Shown one piece after another: positions 6,064-8,117 of a stretch of DNA of 8,117 nt. The position numbers and the translations under genes were made by a program. Within the stretch, counting starts at the first letter, position 1. Every line of letters starts with the position of its first letter. This DNA comes from Sphingomonadaceae bacterium (lineage in GTDB: Bacteria; Pseudomonadota; Alphaproteobacteria; Sphingomonadales; Sphingomonadaceae): NCBI GenBank assembly GCA_947442095.1, contig CANEVG010000147.1, positions 1-8,117 on the forward strand. Reading direction: 5' to 3'. The notes beneath the pieces were generated by a model that was not told the origin of the DNA, did no database searches, and worked only from the letters and a program-made list of their open reading frames with translations.

Positions 6064-6976
6064 AACCCGCCTCATCCTAGCCGCCTGCGTGGCGCTTGGC
6101 CCAGGCCTGGCCATCGCCGCTCCGGCTGGGCCGGACCGCGCCGCCACGAGCGCCATCACCGAGCAATGCGCTGGCAAGGAAGACTTTTCCGAACCTGCTC
6201 CACCCGCGCGGCTTTATGGCAACACGTATTATGTTGGCACATGCACGGTCAGCGTGCTGCTGGTGACATCGCCGCAAGGGCATGTGCTGGTGAACAGCGC
6301 GACGGAAAAGGCCGTGCCCTCGATCCTCGCCAATATCCGCGCACTGGGGTTCAAGCCGGAGGACATCCACTGGATTGTGTCCAGCCATGAGCATTTCGAC
6401 CATGTCGGCGGTCTGGCGGCGCTGGCACGCGCGACAGGCGCGAAGGTGGCGCTGAGCGCCCCTGCAGCGGCAGTGCTGGCCACGGGCAAAGTCGACCCGG
6501 CGGACTCGCAGTACACGGATATCAAGGACTTTCCGATCGCGCCGGTGAAGGCCGACCGCATCCTTACGCCGGGCGCGGTCGTGCAGGCCGGGCCGCTGCG
6601 GCTACGGGCTTCGTTCACGCCGGGCCACACCACGGGCGGCACGAGCTGGTCTTGGCAGAGCTGCGCCATTACCCGTTTCGGCACCCGCTGCCGCACGATC
6701 AGCTATATCGACAGCATTTCGGCACTGGCCGCCCAGCCCTACCGGTTCAGCGATCACCCAGAAGTTGTTGCGCGGTTTCGCCGCACGTTCGCCGCCATCG
6801 CCGCGCGGCGCTGCGATGTGCTGGTCACGCCGCACCCGTCCGCCAGCAATTTGTTCGAACGCATGCTGGGCGAGGCGCCGTTGGGCCCGAAGGACGCCTG
6901 CAAGCGTTATGCCGCTGCGGGCCGCAAAAGGCTCAACGCCAGCCTCGCGAAAGAAGCAGCGGAAAGTCGGAAATGA
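6053..6976 (+). CDS. Subclass B3 metallo-beta-lactamase, exported
   Basis: A 307-residue B3-type metallo-beta-lactamase, which hydrolyses beta-lactams in the periplasm using two zinc ions. All six ligands are visible: H112, H114 and H192 (site 1; standard 116, 118, 196) and D116, H117 and H261 (site 2; standard 120, 121, 263), in SSHEHFDHVGG, TPGHTTGGTSWSW and VTPHPSASN. The B3 serine motif is present as YIDSISALA. The N-terminus (MSARTRLILAACVALGPG, cleavage near AIAA|P) is a signal peptide. Cysteines C39/C64, C204/C213 and C254/C283 sit like the three disulfides of AIM-1-type enzymes, but the C204-C213 loop is longer. The start is ATG 6053, with GGAG at 6043-6046, rather than ATG 6041. It overlaps the SDR gene by 11 bp and prmA by 4 bp (ATGA). 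A related non-lactamase hydrolase is possible but less likely. Confidence 0.88.
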   Translation: MSARTRLILAACVALGPGLAIAAPAGPDRAATSAITEQCAGKEDFSEPAPPARLYGNTYYVGTCTVSVLLVTSPQGHVLVNSATEKAVPSILANIRALGFKPEDIHWIVSSHEHFDHVGGLAALARATGAKVALSAPAAAVLATGKVDPADSQYTDIKDFPIAPVKADRILTPGAVVQAGPLRLRASFTPGHTTGGTSWSWQSCAITRFGTRCRTISYIDSISALAAQPYRFSDHPEVVARFRRTFAAIAARRCDVLVTPHPSASNLFERMLGEAPLGPKDACKRYAAAGRKRLNASLAKEAAESRK

Positions 6977-7878
6977 GTTGGAAAATTACTGTTATGGCGG
7001 CGGCCGATGTGGTCCGCGCTGCGCTTGTTGCGCATGAGGATGCCGAAGATTGGGACGTTTCTGTCGTGCTCGGCGGCGGCCAGATCGTCGGGGCACCGCC
7101 AGGCGACTGGCAGCTTGAAGTGTGGCTGGAACGGGAACCCGACGCGGCGGACAAGGCAGCCATTGCCGCGCTGTTCGTTGGCGGAGCGCCGGAGCTTCGC
7201 GTTGAGGAACTTGCCGATGCCGACTGGGTCACGCTGAGCCAGGAAGGCGTGGAGCCGATCCGCGAGGGCACCTTTTATGTGCGCACCCCCGATCATCCCC
7301 CGGTCGAGGGGCTCCAAGACTTTGTGATCCCGGCCAGTCAGGCCTTCGGCACCGGGCACCACGAGACCACCTCGGGATGCCTTGCCATGCTCGCGCACAT
7401 GAAGGCGCAGGGGCTGGCGGTGCGCAATCTTGCCGATATCGGCACGGGCACTGGCCTGCTTGCGTTTGCTGCGCTGCATCTGTGGCCGCGCGCTCGGGCC
7501 ACAGCGAGCGATATCGATGCAGTGTGCGGACCGGTCGTCGCGGAAAATGCTGAGCTGAACGGTATTGCGCTCGGCGGCGGCCCGGGCAAACTTGCCATGG
7601 TGATAGCGCCGGGCATGGCGCACCCGCTTCTGCTGGCCGCCGCGCCCTATGATCTGCTGATCGCCAACATCCTTGCAGGGCCGCTCGGCGAACTCGCGCC
7701 CGATTTTGCCGATGCGGTCGTACCGGGAGGCAGCGCGCTGCTGGCGGGGCTGCTTTCAGCGCAGGAAAACACCGTGCGCGATGCCTATATGCGTGCCGGG
7801 TTCTCGCTGCGCGCGCGAATGGTGCGCGGCAACTGGTCGATCCTGTGGCTCAGGCGCCGTGCAGCAGGGCGGCGCTGA
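6973..7878 (+). CDS. prmA: Ribosomal protein L11 methyltransferase
   Basis: A 301-residue PrmA, which uses S-adenosylmethionine to trimethylate ribosomal protein L11 in the cytoplasm. The N-terminal substrate-recognition domain covers about residues 1-100. Then come the PrmA hallmark FGTGHHETT (125-133), the SAM-binding loop DIGTGTGLL (155-163), the acidic SDIDA segment after the second strand, and ANILAGPL (231-238), the PrmA version of the catalytic motif IV. Length is normal for the family. ATG 6973 overlaps the lactamase stop as ATGA and has GGAAAG (6961-6966) upstream; an upstream extension in frame would run through lactamase codons and is not credible. prmA has no obvious promoter of its own, so it probably depends on the SDR-lactamase transcript. 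Confidence 0.94.
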   Translation: MSWKITVMAAADVVRAALVAHEDAEDWDVSVVLGGGQIVGAPPGDWQLEVWLEREPDAADKAAIAALFVGGAPELRVEELADADWVTLSQEGVEPIREGTFYVRTPDHPPVEGLQDFVIPASQAFGTGHHETTSGCLAMLAHMKAQGLAVRNLADIGTGTGLLAFAALHLWPRARATASDIDAVCGPVVAENAELNGIALGGGPGKLAMVIAPGMAHPLLLAAAPYDLLIANILAGPLGELAPDFADAVVPGGSALLAGLLSAQENTVRDAYMRAGFSLRARMVRGNWSILWLRRRAAGRR

Positions 7879-7903
7879 ACTCTCCTGCCTGCCAGATACG
7901 AGG

Positions 7904-7946
7904 ACCCCATGTCCCGTTCGTGTCGAGCGAAGGAGAAAGTTGGGGT
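7904..7946. repeat. Extragenic imperfect palindrome (REP-like candidate)
   Basis: ACCCCA (7904-7909) pairs with TGGGGT (7941-7946), and inside it TTCG (7917-7920) pairs with CGAA (7928-7931) around a 7-base loop, GTTCGTGTCGAGCGAA in sequence. This nested inverted repeat lies 26 bases after the prmA stop, between convergent genes. It recalls the short GTGTCGAGCGAA-type elements I associate with sphingomonad intergenic DNA, but that is memory, not a search. Confidence 0.4.
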
Positions 7947-7961
7947 GCTGAGGTGAGATTT

Positions 7962-7980
7962 GGAAATGGAAAGCATTTCC
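7962..7980. terminator. Small hairpin between convergent genes
   Basis: GGAAATG (7962-7968), a 5-base loop GAAAG and CATTTCC (7974-7980) form a perfect 7-bp stem. It lies between the stops of prmA (plus) and the next gene (minus), eight bases beyond the latter's stop. There is no T-run on either strand, so it is a weak candidate for bidirectional termination. Confidence 0.3.
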
Positions 7981-7987
7981 GCGACGC

Positions 7988-8117
7988 TCAGGACGACAAG
8001 CCTGTCTTGAGCAATTCCAGCGCATTGCGCGTGAAGGCGATCATATTGGCGAGCCGGTTATCATGTCCGGTTTCCACAATCATCGCCGCCTCGAAACCCG
8101 GCCCGACCACCGCCGCC
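7988..8117 (-). CDS. Unidentified protein, C-terminal 42 residues (runs off right edge)
   Basis: The minus strand is open from the right edge to a TGA at 7988-7990, giving VVGPGFEAAMIVETGHDN, then RLANMIAFTRNALELLKTGL and a short SS end. Codon use and composition look coding: there is a strand-like hydrophobic stretch (AAVV, AMIVE) and a final amphipathic helix ending LELLKTG. I do not recognise the family from this fragment. The gene converges on prmA, with 109 bases between the two stops. Confidence 0.55.
   Translation of the reverse strand, partial: AAVVGPGFEAAMIVETGHDNRLANMIAFTRNALELLKTGLSS

Noticed and set aside
5290..6177. Minus-strand open frame of 295 codons opposite the SDR gene
   Set aside because: The plus strand holds all SDR motifs; the minus frame has none and no plausible ribosome site.
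6053..6976. Lactamase as a horizontally acquired resistance cassette
   Set aside because: No integrase, insertion sequence, attachment-like site or change in base composition is visible around it, and it overlaps both neighbours' reading frames.

Overview
The window is GC-rich, tightly packed chromosomal DNA, most likely from a sphingomonad alphaproteobacterium (Novosphingobium/Erythrobacter-like). The reasons are the GC content, the alphaproteobacterial form of succinate dehydrogenase subunits C, D and A, the neighbouring M28 and YpfJ-type peptidases and a subclass B3 metallo-beta-lactamase. The lineage is inferred from protein character; there is no rRNA in the window. I see no tRNA, rRNA, CRISPR array, insertion sequence, integrase or phage gene.

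Layout from left to right: (1) the N-terminal part of an exported M28-type zinc peptidase, minus strand, running off the left edge. (2) A 206-bp divergent intergenic region with a 13-bp direct repeat. (3) Two plus-strand genes: a YpfJ-type membrane-anchored zinc metallopeptidase and a small secreted protein of unknown function with a very basic tail. (4) A minus-strand run read as sdhC, sdhD, sdhA, then a small exported cupin protein. It converges on the secreted-protein gene with one base between the stop codons. sdhB, which often follows sdhA, is absent. (5) A divergent intergenic region of about 190 bp. (6) A plus-strand cluster of a short-chain dehydrogenase, a subclass B3 metallo-beta-lactamase and prmA (ribosomal protein L11 methyltransferase), with overlaps of 11 bp and 4 bp. 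(7) A short intergenic region with two inverted repeats, then the C-terminal end of an unidentified minus-strand gene.

How the genes fit together: sdhCDA supplies the membrane anchor and flavoprotein of respiratory complex II, so the iron-sulfur subunit must be encoded elsewhere. The dehydrogenase-lactamase-prmA cluster looks like one translationally coupled operon, placing a complete periplasmic beta-lactamase in a stable chromosomal setting with no mobile-element marks.

I found no clear undescribed multi-gene system. The observations most worth a second look are the coupled B3 lactamase with an enlarged cysteine loop, the 15-bp perfect hairpin in the cupin signal-peptide codons just after sdhA, the cupin gene in place of sdhB, and the palindromic element after prmA.
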